A DNA stretch of 38,274 nucleotides from Acidobacteriota bacterium (GCA_020199905.1 JAIVJS010000009.1:1-38274); one strand, 5' to 3'; shown: positions 7,952 to 17,954, counted from the stretch's first letter. Translations and numbers: made by a program. Notes: generated by a model not told the origin, from the sequence alone.

Positions 7952-9076
7952 TCATTTCTTCTTCCAGCGGATGACTTCCTTCTTCGAAAGCGACTGGAAG
8001 ATCATGAGGACCTCGAGCTCCTTGATCGGCGAAATCTTCATGATCGATTTGACGTCCCAGACTCCGTTGATCCTGGAGAGTACGAACCCCTCGTGCGGGG
8101 AAAAGGGGAGCTCCGTCAGCTTCGAGACCGGTATCGCGATTTCCGGGATCCGGTCTCCGGTGATCCCATCCTTCTCGAGCGCCCCCTTGATTTCCCGCTC
8201 CGCCTGCCGGATCGCGTCCGCGGCGCGGCCGTCTGAAGGGTCCAGGTCCGAGGCGACCTTGAACATCCGGTACGCCTTCTGCGGATCATCTTTCAAGTGG
8301 GCCTTTCCGCGGGCCAGAAATTGCTCGACCTCCGACTCGGAGCCCCCGGCGCCGACCGCGACTGCCTGGCGTGACCGCTCGACCTGGACGAGGCCCATCG
8401 TCTCGTTGCGCAGCCCTTCGAAGACGAGGCGGGCCACGTTGAACTCCGCGTTGTGGGTCTGGAGGGCGATCTCCTCGATCGACCGCTGCCCGTCGATGTA
8501 CGGAACGATGAGCTTTTCGCGTTCGGAGAGCTCGTCGATGTTCAAAGGGCGCACAATCTGGGGGACCACGGTGTCGTCGGGCACGCGAAGGCGGATGCGC
8601 TGCCACTCGTCGTACCGCCTCAGGCCCTCCATGATGATGCCGGTGACGTCGAGCGACAGCGGCACCATCTTCAGGTCCGGCAGCTCCCCGTCGACGAACT
8701 CGAAGCTGCCCTCCTCCCAGAGGAAAACGTCGTAGATCGACTCCTCGGCCTTCTTGCGCATCAGCCGCAGCAGGTCGGTCTCCGAGATGGCGTTGATCAT
8801 GACGAGGATCTTGCCGAGAAGGATGTTCGATTCTTCCTGGACCTCCATCGCCATCTTGAGCTCTTCCTCGGTGATGTAGCCGTGGGATACGAGGAAATGC
8901 CCGAGGTATTCGCGCTGGTCCGAGGAAGACGACGAGTTGATCCGGCCATTCTGGAAGTAGATCCTCTTCTCGACGCCGTGGCCGTTTATGAGCAAAGTTC
9001 CGGCCTTCTGGCCGAGAGACAGCCATTGGAGCAGCTCGGAGAGCTGCATCGTCTTGAGATTGCCGGTGATTCCCAC
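7952..9076 (-). CDS. DUF4388 (PatA N-terminal-like) domain protein
   Basis: A 374-residue cytoplasmic protein opening with GITGNLKTMQLSELLQWL and AGTLLINGHGVEKRIYFQNG, the signature of DUF4388, a domain common in signalling and regulatory proteins of deltaproteobacteria-like lineages and Acidobacteriota. The middle (about 60-130) carries ITEEELKMAMEVQEES and a second small helical unit, and a TPR-like segment lies near KAYRMFKVASDLDPSDGRAA (about 268-287). The C-terminus (about 320-370) again resembles a short DUF4388-associated module. No catalytic motif is visible. The start is GTG 9074-9076. It is the first gene of a two-gene unit with the diguanylate cyclase, suggesting a shared signalling output, which is an inference. 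Confidence 0.75.
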   Translation of the reverse strand: MGITGNLKTMQLSELLQWLSLGQKAGTLLINGHGVEKRIYFQNGRINSSSSSDQREYLGHFLVSHGYITEEELKMAMEVQEESNILLGKILVMINAISETDLLRLMRKKAEESIYDVFLWEEGSFEFVDGELPDLKMVPLSLDVTGIIMEGLRRYDEWQRIRLRVPDDTVVPQIVRPLNIDELSEREKLIVPYIDGQRSIEEIALQTHNAEFNVARLVFEGLRNETMGLVQVERSRQAVAVGAGGSESEVEQFLARGKAHLKDDPQKAYRMFKVASDLDPSDGRAADAIRQAEREIKGALEKDGITGDRIPEIAIPVSKLTELPFSPHEGFVLSRINGVWDVKSIMKISPIKELEVLMIFQSLSKKEVIRWKKK

Positions 9077-9090
9077 CTGTCGCTCGAGGC

Positions 9091-9103
9091 GGCTATTTTA
9101 GCC
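9091..9103 (-). promoter_or_regulatory. 13-bp palindrome overlapping a -10 box before the DUF4388 gene
   Basis: GGCTATTTTAGCC is a perfect inverted repeat (5-bp arms, 3-bp centre). On the minus strand it contains TAAAAT (9095-9100), a good -10 hexamer 18 bp before GTG 9076. A protein bound here would cover the promoter, so it is a candidate operator. Confidence 0.4.
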
Positions 9104-9191
9104 CAAATCTCGCCGCATCAGGGGTTTCCGGGAGCACGCGGAAGACCGGAGCTCCGAAGCCTCCGAATCCTCACCCGGCGCTGGCTTGGGG

Positions 9192-10370
9192 CTATTCCTC
9201 AGGGGGGTTGTACGCCGGGATCCCGGTGACAGCCTCTCCGATCACGAGGGTGTGGATGTCGTGTGTCCCCTCGTAGGTGTAGACGCTCTCGATATTCGCG
9301 AGATGGCGGAAAACCGGGTACTCGTTGACGACGCCGTTCGCGCCGAGCGTCTCGCGGGCGAGCTTCGCGCACTCCCGCGCCACCCAGACGTTGTTTCTCT
9401 TGGCCATCGAAACGTGGTGCGGTTTCATCGTGCCCGCGTTCTTCATGGACCCGAGCTTCCATGAGAGGAGCTGGCCCTTCGTGATCTCGGTCACCATCCA
9501 GGCGAGCCGCTCCTGAACGAGCTGGTGCGCGGCAATCGGGCGGTCCTTCCACTGTTTGCGGCTCTTCGCGTAGTCGAGCGCGGCGCCGTAGGTGGCCATC
9601 GCGCTTCCGATTGCGCCCCACGCGATTCCATAGCGCGCCTGGGTGAGGCAGGAGAGCGGGCCCTTCAGGCCCTCGACGCCCGGAAGGATGTTCTCCGCGG
9701 GAATGCGGCAGTCTTCGAAGGCGAGTTGCGAAGTGACGGACGCGCGGAGAGACATTTTGCCCTTGTGCTCGAACGTCGAGAAGCCCTTCGTGCCCTTCTC
9801 GACCAGGAATCCTCGGATGGTGCCGTCGAGCTTCGCCCAGACCACCGCGACGTCGGCGATGGAGCCGCTCGTGATCCAGGCCTTAGCGCCGTTCAGGAGG
9901 AAAGAGTCGCCGTCTTTACGCGCCGTCGTGCGCATGCCGCCGGGGTTCGATCCGAAATCGGGCTCCGTCAGGCCGAAGCACCCGATGGCGGAGGCCGTCC
10001 CGAGCCGCGGAATCCAGTTGTCCTTCTGTGCCTGCGATCCGAACGCGTAGATCGGATACATCACCAGGCTCGACTGCACGGAGACGAAGGACCGGAGGCC
10101 GGAATCTCCCCGCTCGAGCTCCTGCATGATGAGCCCATACGCGACGTTGTCGAGCCCGGGCAGACCGTACTCGGAGATCGTGGACCCGAAGAGCTGCATC
10201 GCCGACATGTCCGGAATGAGCTCCTTCGGGAAGCGTCCCTCGTAGGCGGCGTCCTCGATGATCGGGAGCACCTTCTCGTCCACCCAGGTCCCCACCGTGT
10301 CGCGCACGAGGCGCTGCTCTTCGGTGAAAAGAGAGTCGCAGTCGAGGTAATCCGCGCGATCGGTTGCCAT
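9192..10370 (-). CDS. gcdH: glutaryl-CoA dehydrogenase (acyl-CoA dehydrogenase family)
   Basis: A 392-residue flavoenzyme expected to oxidise and decarboxylate glutaryl-CoA to crotonyl-CoA in lysine/tryptophan and aromatic degradation. Diagnostic segments are LRSFVSVQSSLVMYPIYAFG, the FAD-site motif GCFGLTEPDFGSNPGGM, TARYGIAWGA-like helices (written QARYGIAWGAIGSAM here), and the C-terminal TYEGTHDIHTLVIGEAVTG, in which Glu367 is the expected catalytic base. This last segment is nearly that of the glutaryl-CoA branch rather than of short- or medium-chain dehydrogenases. ATG 10368-10370 gives the usual family length; the frame is open far upstream but unrelated to the family. No electron-transfer flavoprotein gene is adjacent. 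Confidence 0.92.
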   Translation of the reverse strand: MATDRADYLDCDSLFTEEQRLVRDTVGTWVDEKVLPIIEDAAYEGRFPKELIPDMSAMQLFGSTISEYGLPGLDNVAYGLIMQELERGDSGLRSFVSVQSSLVMYPIYAFGSQAQKDNWIPRLGTASAIGCFGLTEPDFGSNPGGMRTTARKDGDSFLLNGAKAWITSGSIADVAVVWAKLDGTIRGFLVEKGTKGFSTFEHKGKMSLRASVTSQLAFEDCRIPAENILPGVEGLKGPLSCLTQARYGIAWGAIGSAMATYGAALDYAKSRKQWKDRPIAAHQLVQERLAWMVTEITKGQLLSWKLGSMKNAGTMKPHHVSMAKRNNVWVARECAKLARETLGANGVVNEYPVFRHLANIESVYTYEGTHDIHTLVIGEAVTGIPAYNPPEE

Positions 10371-10377
10371 GGCGGGG

Positions 10378-10383
10378 AATCTA
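10378..10383 (-). promoter_or_regulatory. -10 box (TAGATT) for glutaryl-CoA dehydrogenase
   Basis: On the minus strand TAGATT is followed 7 bp later by ATG 10370, with no Shine-Dalgarno sequence, so the mRNA would start at or next to the start codon. The -35 region is not recognisable. Confidence 0.35.
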
Positions 10384-10435
10384 TCAAGTTTGGTCGCTCG
10401 GCCGAGCCGGACCGGCGAATCGAGGAGAGGAGCGG

Positions 10436-10465
10436 TTGCGCCTGCTCTCGGGACGCGGCTAGACT
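10436..10465 (+). promoter_or_regulatory. sigma-70-like promoter for the 88-residue protein gene
   Basis: TTGCGC (10436-10441), an 18-bp spacer, and TAGACT (10460-10465), 13 bp before ATG 10479. This is the window's clearest two-box promoter. The region 10371-10478 serves this gene and the divergent dehydrogenase gene. Confidence 0.5.
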
Positions 10466-10478
10466 GTGCGGAATCCTC

Positions 10479-10745
10479 ATGACGACTTTTCTCGCCGGTT
10501 CGGCCTACAAGATGGTGCGCGAGCTCGCCGATGGATTCATCATCGTGACGGAGCGCACCTTCAAGCAGTACAAGCCCCAGGAGCTGACCGATTTCCAGAT
10601 GGAGGCCGACAGGTTCCTCCGGGAAGTGCGCGGGAACCAGCCGCTCCTGACCGACACCGACGGGATCCAGAAGCGCCAGCGCCGGATGCAGCGGCTGCAG
10701 CAGGCGATCACGATCGTGAACGCCGTCCGATCCCGCAACCGCTAG
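10479..10745 (+). CDS. small protein of unknown function (88 aa)
   Basis: An 88-residue, charged, probably helical cytoplasmic protein (MTTFLAGSAYKMVRELADGF at the start; ending IVNAVRSRNR). No family is recognised with certainty. Support for its being real is a two-box promoter just upstream, ATG at the expected distance, and a sequence that does not look like an antisense shadow. Its stop codon shares a CTAG with that of the convergent methyltransferase gene. The frame is open far upstream over the dehydrogenase gene, but that part is antisense to a well-identified gene. Confidence 0.6.
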   Translation: MTTFLAGSAYKMVRELADGFIIVTERTFKQYKPQELTDFQMEADRFLREVRGNQPLLTDTDGIQKRQRRMQRLQQAITIVNAVRSRNR

Positions 10746-11809
10746 ACGGGCTTCGAGGCTCCGCCGCCCGCCGGCTCGGCCCCGTTCTCGCGGCACATCG
10801 CGTCGAACTCCGGCGACGCGATGAGGCAATCGACGACGTGGGCCCGGGGAATGCCTTCCTGTATCTCCCGCGCGTAGGCCGCGAGGCCTTCGGGATCGGG
10901 AGACCTTCCCAGGATGGCGCGGTACGCCCGGTCGACGTAGTCCGCCGGATCGAGACGACGCCCCCGGCGGAGAAGTGGGGAGACGAGGTCGCGCACGTCG
11001 ATCTCCCCGGAGACCACGCGGGGAGCGTCCTTTGCCGGGTCGCGATCGAGACGCCGCAGGAGGCTGTCGAGCGCCGCGGCATTCCATCTTCGCGGCGAAA
11101 ACGCCGCGGCCGCCGGGGCCGTCTCGCCGGCCGCGCGCTCCCGCCGCGCCGTGACCCACATGTACTGGGTCCCCGCCGCCGTGATCTCCAGCACCCCGAG
11201 CCCGAGCTCGTCGAGCCGCCGGCGGAGATCCGCCGACCGGAAGCGGACGCCCGACCACGTGTTGGGCGGTTTGAAGCGCGGGCCGCGGCCGTCGGCCTGA
11301 AAACGGAACAGGCCGCCGGGGCGCAGCACCCGGGCGGCTTCGCGAAGGTACGTGAGCACCGCCGCCCGGGAGGGGATGTGCTGGAAGACGATGAAGGAAT
11401 ACACGAAGTCGATCGACCGATCCGGAATCTCCCGCAGGTCGCCATCGGTCGCGAACAGCCGAACTCCGTCGTCCGGCAGCAGCTCCCGGCGGGCCCGCTC
11501 GATCATCTCTCCGGAGATGTCGACGCCGGTCACGACCCGGGCGCGGCGGCGCATGGCTTTCATCAGGCGGCCTATGCCGCACCCGATCTCGAGCACCTGG
11601 GCGTCGGGCCGGAGGCGGACGTTCTTCAGGACCTGGGCCGCGACATCCTCCTCGCCCGATTTCCAGAACCGCTCCGCGGATGCGCCATGGCCGCAGTCGA
11701 TGAACGACGCCGCGTCCGACCGGGCGCGCAGGTCCCAGTCCCTCCGCATGAGCCGGCGGGGAAACAGGGCGGCGAGGAACCGGCTCGCCGTCGAGAACGG
11801 TATCCTCAT
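10742..11809 (-). CDS. class I SAM-dependent methyltransferase fused to a DUF4214 domain
   Basis: A 355-residue protein. The first two thirds form a class I methyltransferase: VLEIGCGIGRLMKAM (motif I, about 73-87), GVDISGEMIERA (motif II), then DFVYSFIVFQHI and EAARVLRPGGLFRFQ. The C-terminal part (about 285-345) reads YVDRAYRAILGRSPDPEGLA and VVDCLIASPEF, typical of DUF4214, a small helical domain often attached to glycosyltransferases, methyltransferases and secreted proteins. The substrate is unknown; a role in glycan or lipid modification is suggested only by that domain and by the polytopic protein encoded divergently. ATG 11807-11809 lies just 14 bp from the divergent start. Confidence 0.82.
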   Translation of the reverse strand: MRIPFSTASRFLAALFPRRLMRRDWDLRARSDAASFIDCGHGASAERFWKSGEEDVAAQVLKNVRLRPDAQVLEIGCGIGRLMKAMRRRARVVTGVDISGEMIERARRELLPDDGVRLFATDGDLREIPDRSIDFVYSFIVFQHIPSRAAVLTYLREAARVLRPGGLFRFQADGRGPRFKPPNTWSGVRFRSADLRRRLDELGLGVLEITAAGTQYMWVTARRERAAGETAPAAAAFSPRRWNAAALDSLLRRLDRDPAKDAPRVVSGEIDVRDLVSPLLRRGRRLDPADYVDRAYRAILGRSPDPEGLAAYAREIQEGIPRAHVVDCLIASPEFDAMCRENGAEPAGGGASKPV

Positions 11810-11818
11810 GCCCGAACG

Positions 11819-11824
11819 ACTATA
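11819..11824 (-). promoter_or_regulatory. -10 box (TATAGT) for the methyltransferase gene
   Basis: On the minus strand TATAGT is followed 9 bp later by ATG 11809, with no Shine-Dalgarno sequence. It overlaps the first base of the divergent gene's ATG at 11824, so its upstream half must lie within that gene. Confidence 0.4.
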
Positions 11825-14145
11825 TGGGGAGGCGATTCACATCTGGCTCGCGAGACCTCGCGCGCGAGACGCTTTTCGCCTTCCTCTTCTTCGCCGCCTC
11901 CGCGGTGCTCTTCACCTGGCCGCTCGCCGCCCGGCTGACGGACGGAATGGTCGACATCTGGGACGGGAAGCTGACGGCCTGGATCTTCCACTGGGACTTC
12001 CATCAGATCTTCCGCGATCCCTTGCGGCTGTTCGACGCGAACATTTTTCATCCGGCGCGTTACGCGCTCGCCTTCTCCGAAAACCTGTTCGGAGCAGCGG
12101 TGTTCGGATTTCCCCTTTATGCGTCCGGCGCTTCCAGTCTTCTGGCCGGCAACGTCCTGCTGCTCGCCGGCATGGCGTTTTCGGGTGTCGCCGGCTGGGC
12201 GTTGGCTCGGGAGGTGACGGGCGACTCCGCGGCCTCGCTTCTGGGAGGCGTCGTCTATGCGTTTGTCCCCTGGCGGCTGGCCCAGCTTCCGCATGTGCAG
12301 TTTCAGTGGGGAGCGTTCCTCGCGTTGCTGCTCCTCTTCCTTCTCCGTTACCTCGACCGAGGTGCCCGACGGGATGCCGTTCTCTTCTCGCTCTGCTTCG
12401 CCTGGAATGCGCTGACGAACGTGCACTACGCGATCTTTTCGGGCTTTCTCGTCGCGCTCGTCCTCGCGCATTCGCTCGCCACGCTGCCCGGGCCTCTCTT
12501 CCGGAAGCGCCTCACCGGCGTCGCGTTTGCCGTGGCGGTCGCCGTCGTCGTCGTGCTTCCGTTCTATGTCCCGTATGCGAAGGCCACGCGTCTCTACGGG
12601 CTGGAACGGAGCGAGGGGGAGATTGCCTTTTATTCGGCGCATCTCATCGATTTCTTCACATCGGGCCCTCAGAACAAGCTCTATGCGGGGATGCAGAAAT
12701 TTGCGCACGCGGAAGGAGATCTCTTTCCGGGCCTCGTTCCCCTGGGGCTCGCGGCTGCCGCCATTTTCTTCCTCCGCCGCCGTTCCCCTGCGACGGACAT
12801 CCGGGCGGCCTCCGCCGCGAGGCGGCGCGCCGCGCTCGTCCTCGACGGTGTCGTCCTGCTCGGGGTCCTTCTCTGCGCGTTGCTGCTGCTCCGCGGCCGC
12901 CCTGATCTGGGCCCGGTGCGCGTTCGAGACCCGGGGCGAATCCTCTTCTTCGTTTCAGTCCTGCTGCTCGCGCGCGCGATTCTCGCGTTTCCCGCGCGTT
13001 CCCGGTTTGCCGGGCTCGCGGATTTCCTCCGGCGGACCAGGGTCGGTTCGCGACCTTTTTTGATGGTGACGCTCGGTGCTCTCGGGATCCTCGTGGCGCT
13101 CGGCACTCGAACCCCTGTCTATCGCTTCGTCGTGCAGTCCGCCGGTCCGGCGCTGCGCGCGATCCGTGTCCCGGCGCGCGGCATCGTGCTCTCCCATCTC
13201 GGACTCGCGGTTCTCGCCTCCTGGGGCCTCGCGATGTTGTCTCCCAGAGCGCGGCGGTGGCCGATTGCCGCGGCGCTCCTGCTGACCGCCGTCGAGTACC
13301 GCGCGTTCCCGATCGAGATCTTCTCCGTGAGAGCGGAACCCGCACCGGTCTATCGCTGGTTGGCCGTCGCCTCGGTCCCCGGCGCGGCGGTCGAATGGCC
13401 GATCAATAACGACATTGAGCCCGAGCACGTCTTTCGGTCGACCACCCACTGGAAGCCGCTCCTGAACGGGTACTCCGGTTTCGGGCCCCCCGACTACCTG
13501 GGATTCGCGGCGCTTCTCTCGGGCGAAGCCGTGGACGACCGTGTCTGGAACGCCATGCGGAGACTCGACGCCTCGGTGCTGGTCTTCCATCCCGCGGAAA
13601 CTACGGACGAGGACCGTGCAAAGTATCTCTCGGCGGTGCGTCGCGGGATCTCGCAGGGGCGGATCATCCCGATGGCTTCGTTCACGCGCCCGGGAACGGA
13701 GACGCGGGACTTCGTTTTTCGTTTCCAGGAAGTCCCCGCTTTTGACGGATCCGTTCCTCCTGCCACGGCACTCCATTCCCCCGCAGAAGCTCTGCGCCAG
13801 ATGGCGGATCTCGAGCTCCGGCTGGCGCCTCCCTTCGGCGTCGTCGAGCGGCCCCGTGAGGACGAGGTCGTGGGGCGGGGCTACTGGGCCTTCGGCTGGG
13901 CCCTCGACGATTCGGGAATCGCGCGGGTGCGTCTGTTCGCCCCAAACGCTCCTCCCGTCGAGTGCATCGCGCATCAGCCCTTTCCCGGCGTGGCGGCGGC
14001 GTACCCGAAGAATCCCGAGTCGGGTCTGCCCGGCTACGGCTGCCCGGTCCCGGCCCTTCCTCACGGCCCTCGGGTCCTGTCCGTCGAGATCACGGGCCGG
14101 GACGGCGGGGTGACGATTCTCCGCCGCGCCATCCGCGTCCCCTGA
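11824..14145 (+). CDS. large polytopic membrane protein with C-terminal beta-sandwich-like region
   Basis: A 773-residue protein. About the first 490 residues contain roughly ten or more hydrophobic segments (from TLFAFLFFAASAVLFTWPLA onwards), separated by short charged loops. An acidic segment near the first helices (GMVDIWDGKLTAWIFHWD) and a long extracytoplasmic C-terminal half give the plan of GT-C-like membrane glycosyltransferases. Residues about 675-770 (YWAFGWALDDSGIARVRLF onwards) look like an Ig-like or carbohydrate-binding beta-sandwich. No family can be named safely, and catalytic residues are not proven. The start at ATG 11824 is the only early ATG in frame. Confidence 0.65.
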   Translation: MGRRFTSGSRDLARETLFAFLFFAASAVLFTWPLAARLTDGMVDIWDGKLTAWIFHWDFHQIFRDPLRLFDANIFHPARYALAFSENLFGAAVFGFPLYASGASSLLAGNVLLLAGMAFSGVAGWALAREVTGDSAASLLGGVVYAFVPWRLAQLPHVQFQWGAFLALLLLFLLRYLDRGARRDAVLFSLCFAWNALTNVHYAIFSGFLVALVLAHSLATLPGPLFRKRLTGVAFAVAVAVVVVLPFYVPYAKATRLYGLERSEGEIAFYSAHLIDFFTSGPQNKLYAGMQKFAHAEGDLFPGLVPLGLAAAAIFFLRRRSPATDIRAASAARRRAALVLDGVVLLGVLLCALLLLRGRPDLGPVRVRDPGRILFFVSVLLLARAILAFPARSRFAGLADFLRRTRVGSRPFLMVTLGALGILVALGTRTPVYRFVVQSAGPALRAIRVPARGIVLSHLGLAVLASWGLAMLSPRARRWPIAAALLLTAVEYRAFPIEIFSVRAEPAPVYRWLAVASVPGAAVEWPINNDIEPEHVFRSTTHWKPLLNGYSGFGPPDYLGFAALLSGEAVDDRVWNAMRRLDASVLVFHPAETTDEDRAKYLSAVRRGISQGRIIPMASFTRPGTETRDFVFRFQEVPAFDGSVPPATALHSPAEALRQMADLELRLAPPFGVVERPREDEVVGRGYWAFGWALDDSGIARVRLFAPNAPPVECIAHQPFPGVAAAYPKNPESGLPGYGCPVPALPHGPRVLSVEITGRDGGVTILRRAIRVP

Positions 14146-14151
14146 GACGGC

Positions 14152-14200
14152 GTGAAACGGGAAACGGACGCTCCACGCTTCACGCTCAACGCTCAACTTC
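14152..14200 (+). repeat. seven-unit heptamer array upstream of asnS
   Basis: Seven consecutive units in exact 7-bp phase: GTGAAAC, GGGAAAC, GGACGCT, CCACGCT, TCACGCT, CAACGCT, CAACTTC. It lies between the stop at 14145 and the asnS -10 box at 14215. A GTG at 14152 would extend asnS in frame, but the repeat nature of this stretch argues against that start. Confidence 0.75.
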
Positions 14201-14214
14201 CCTCCGGCACCGCA

Positions 14215-14220
14215 TATAAT
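14215..14220 (+). promoter_or_regulatory. consensus -10 box (TATAAT) for asnS
   Basis: A perfect TATAAT 12 bp before ATG 14233 with no Shine-Dalgarno sequence. The bases where a -35 box should be belong to the end of the heptamer array. Confidence 0.6.
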
Positions 14221-14232
14221 CGCGCGCTCTTT

Positions 14233-15521
<1,289 letters not shown>

Positions 15522-15525
<4 letters not shown>

Positions 15526-16940
15526 GCGGCCCGTTGCTGCCGGTGTTCGCGGCCTCCGCGGGCGAAGGGCGAACGGCGAACGGCGCAGGGCGCTCGGGGG
15601 GCCTGCCCTCGGTCGGCGTCGTGTCCCTCGGGTGCGCCAAGAACCTGGTGGACACCGAGATCATGCTGGGTCACCTCGCCCGCGCCGGCCATCCGATCGT
15701 TCCCGACGGCCGCGCGCGGGTCGTGCTCGTCAACACCTGCGGCTTCATCGACAGGGCGAAGGAAGAGTCGGTCGAAGCGATCCTCGAGCAGGTCGAGCGC
15801 AAGAAACGGGGCGAAATCGACCGGGTCGTCGTCGCCGGCTGCATGGTGCAGAAATACGGGCGTGAGCTCGCCGACGAGATCCCGGAAGTGGATCAGTTCG
15901 TCGGACTCGATGAGCTGCATCTGGCGCCCGCGGCCGCCGTGGGATCACCGGCGTTCCCGCGCTTCACGGACAAGCCTCTGGCGACGCGCCTCTACGACGA
16001 GGCCGCGCCGCGCCTCCTCTCGAGGCGGCGAGGCTACGCGTACCTGAAGGTCGGGGAGGGGTGCGACAACCCGTGCACCTTCTGCACGATCCCGCAGATG
16101 CGGGGCTTTCAGCGCAGCCGCACGATCGAGTCCCTCGTCGCCGAAGCGCGCGCTCTCGAGGCGCAGGGAGTCTCGGAGCTGGTCCTGATCTCCCAGGACA
16201 CCACCCGATACGGGGAGGACCTCGGCATGAAACGGGGCGGGCTCGCGCGGCTGATCGAGGCCCTCCTCGCCGGGACCTCGTTTCCGTGGATCCGCTTTCT
16301 GTATGCGTATCCGAAAACACTCGACGCTTCCGTCCTCGCGCTCATGGCGAGGGAGCCCCGCTTCGTCTCCTACGTGGATATCCCGCTCCAGCACGTCTCG
16401 AGGAGCGTCCTCGCCGGGATGCGGCGGGGCGGCGACCCCGCCTCCTGTCTGGCGATGATCCAGAGGATGCGGGACACCGTCCCCGATCTCGCCATCCGAA
16501 CCACCTTCATTCTCGGTTTCCCGGGCGAGGGCGATGCGGAATTCGCGGAGCTCTGCGAGTTCGTCCGCCGCGCCGAGTTCGACAACCTGGGCGCGTTCAC
16601 CTATTCGCCCGAGCCGGGGTCGAAGGTTGAGCCGCTCGGCGATCCGGTGGCCGACGCCGAGAAGGAGCGCCGGCGCGGGTTTCTGCTCTCGCTCCAGCGC
16701 CCGATCGCCCGCCGGAAGGCGCGCGCCTTGAAGGGCCGGACGCTCGAAGCCATCGTCGAGGGAGCGTCCGAAGAGAGCGACCAGCTGATCGAGGGGCGCC
16801 TTCGCTGCCAGGCGCCGGAGATCGACGGCCGGCTCTTCATCAACGACACCGGCGGCAGGGAGCTCGAACCCGGCGCGATCGTCCGCGTGCGCATCTCCGA
16901 GACGCACGAGTACGACGTGGTGGGAGGCGTGGTCGCGTAG
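15522..16940 (+). CDS. rimO: ribosomal protein uS12 methylthiotransferase
   Basis: A radical-SAM methylthiotransferase that adds a methylthio group to an aspartate of ribosomal protein S12. The N-terminal UPF0004 domain begins at [16 protein letters not shown] with three cluster cysteines (SLGCAKN, VNTCGF, VAGCM). The radical-SAM motif is [16 protein letters not shown], and the C-terminus has a TRAM domain (ending [14 protein letters not shown]). GTG 15522 overlaps the asnS stop (GTGA) and gives 472 residues, about 30 more than usual. The extra N-terminal residues ([18 protein letters not shown]) are encoded by a heptamer array and look non-functional, so the true start may be further in. Confidence 0.94.
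15561..15595 (+). repeat. five-unit heptamer array inside the predicted rimO 5' end
   Basis: Five units in exact 7-bp phase: GGCGAAG, GGCGAAC, GGCGAAC, GGCGCAG, GGCGCTC. Because 7 is not a multiple of 3, the repeat is not expressed as a repeated peptide, so it is a DNA-level repeat and not a protein repeat. Confidence 0.7.
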
Positions 16941-16960
16941 AGTCATCAGTAACTCCATTC

Positions 16961-17938
16961 ATGCTCCACGTCATCCGGGATCCCCTCCGGGCCACCGACC
17001 TGCCGCGCGGCGGCATCGTGACGATCGGCAATTTCGACGGGGTCCACCTGGGGCACCGGCGCATTCTCGAGGCGGCCGTCAGCCGCGCGAAGGAGGACGG
17101 CCGCCCCTCCGTCGCCATCACCTTCGAGCCGCATCCGTTGGCGGTCCTGCGCCCCGACCATGCCCCCCGGCGGATCCAGACGCTGCGCCAGAAGGAGGAG
17201 GCGATCGAAGCCCTCGGCATCGGTTTCCTGCTCGTCATTCCCTTCACCCGCGACTTTTCCCTGACGGAGCCGGAAGCCTTCGTGAGGGACTTTCTGGGAG
17301 ATCGGCTCGCCGCGTCGGAGCTCGTCCTCGGCCGGCACTTCGCGTTCGGTCGGGGAAAGCGGGGCGACCTGGCCCTGCTGAACCGGCTCGCTCCCGAATG
17401 CGGATTCCGCGCCTGGGGTGTCGAGGAGGTGGTGGAGGGCGGGGAGCCCGTGTCCTCGAGCCGGATCCGGAGCGCCCTCTCGAGCGGCCGCGTCGCCGAG
17501 GCCGCGGCCATGCTGGGCCGGCCCTATCTTCTGGACGGGATCGTCTCGCGCGGGGACCGCGTGGGCCGGAAGCTCGGCTATCCGACGATCAACCTCGCGC
17601 CGGAAAACGCGCTGCACCCGGCCGACGGGGTCTACGTGACGTCGATCGAGATTTCTTCGTTCGGCCGTCCGTTCGAGTGCGTCACCAATATCGGCCGCCG
17701 GCCCACGGTCTACGAAGACTTCTCGACCACAATCGAGACGTACGTCTTCGATTTTTCGTCGGACGTGTACGGCGAGCGAGTCCGCCTCTTCTTCCACGAG
17801 CGCCTGCGCGAGGAGCGCACGTTCCCGTCGATGATGGCGCTGACGGAGCAGATCGGCCGTGACATCGAATCCGCGCGGGAGTACTTCGCCCGCAAGAAGG
17901 GGAGCGGCGCCCCGACGCCCGGAGACGCAGCGCCCTGA
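16961..17938 (+). CDS. ribF: bifunctional riboflavin kinase / FAD synthetase
   Basis: A 325-residue enzyme that converts riboflavin to FMN and then FAD. The N-terminal nucleotidyltransferase domain has TIGNFDGVHLGHRRIL (residues about 21-36, with the HxGH-type motif), GRHFAFGRGKRGD and SSSRIRSALSSG. The C-terminal riboflavin kinase domain (from about 185) has GIVSRGDRVGRKLGYPTINL and YVTSIEI, with VTNIGRRPTV and IETYVFDF. ATG 16961 starts 20 bp after the rimO stop, the third gene of an asnS-rimO-ribF unit. No FMN riboswitch-like structure was recognised. It ends convergently against the metal-transport operon. Confidence 0.95.
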   Translation: MLHVIRDPLRATDLPRGGIVTIGNFDGVHLGHRRILEAAVSRAKEDGRPSVAITFEPHPLAVLRPDHAPRRIQTLRQKEEAIEALGIGFLLVIPFTRDFSLTEPEAFVRDFLGDRLAASELVLGRHFAFGRGKRGDLALLNRLAPECGFRAWGVEEVVEGGEPVSSSRIRSALSSGRVAEAAAMLGRPYLLDGIVSRGDRVGRKLGYPTINLAPENALHPADGVYVTSIEISSFGRPFECVTNIGRRPTVYEDFSTTIETYVFDFSSDVYGERVRLFFHERLREERTFPSMMALTEQIGRDIESAREYFARKKGSGAPTPGDAAP

Positions 17939-17954
17939 AGCTCCCCGGAGGCCG

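Noticed and set aside
6421..7974. 517-residue frame on the plus strand
   Set aside because: It is antisense to the well-identified GGDEF gene and is rich in Arg/Asp/Gly, as expected for a GC-rich shadow.
14152..14232. N-terminal extension of asnS from GTG 14152
   Set aside because: The stretch is a heptamer array and contains the TATAAT box; the OB-fold starts after ATG 14233.
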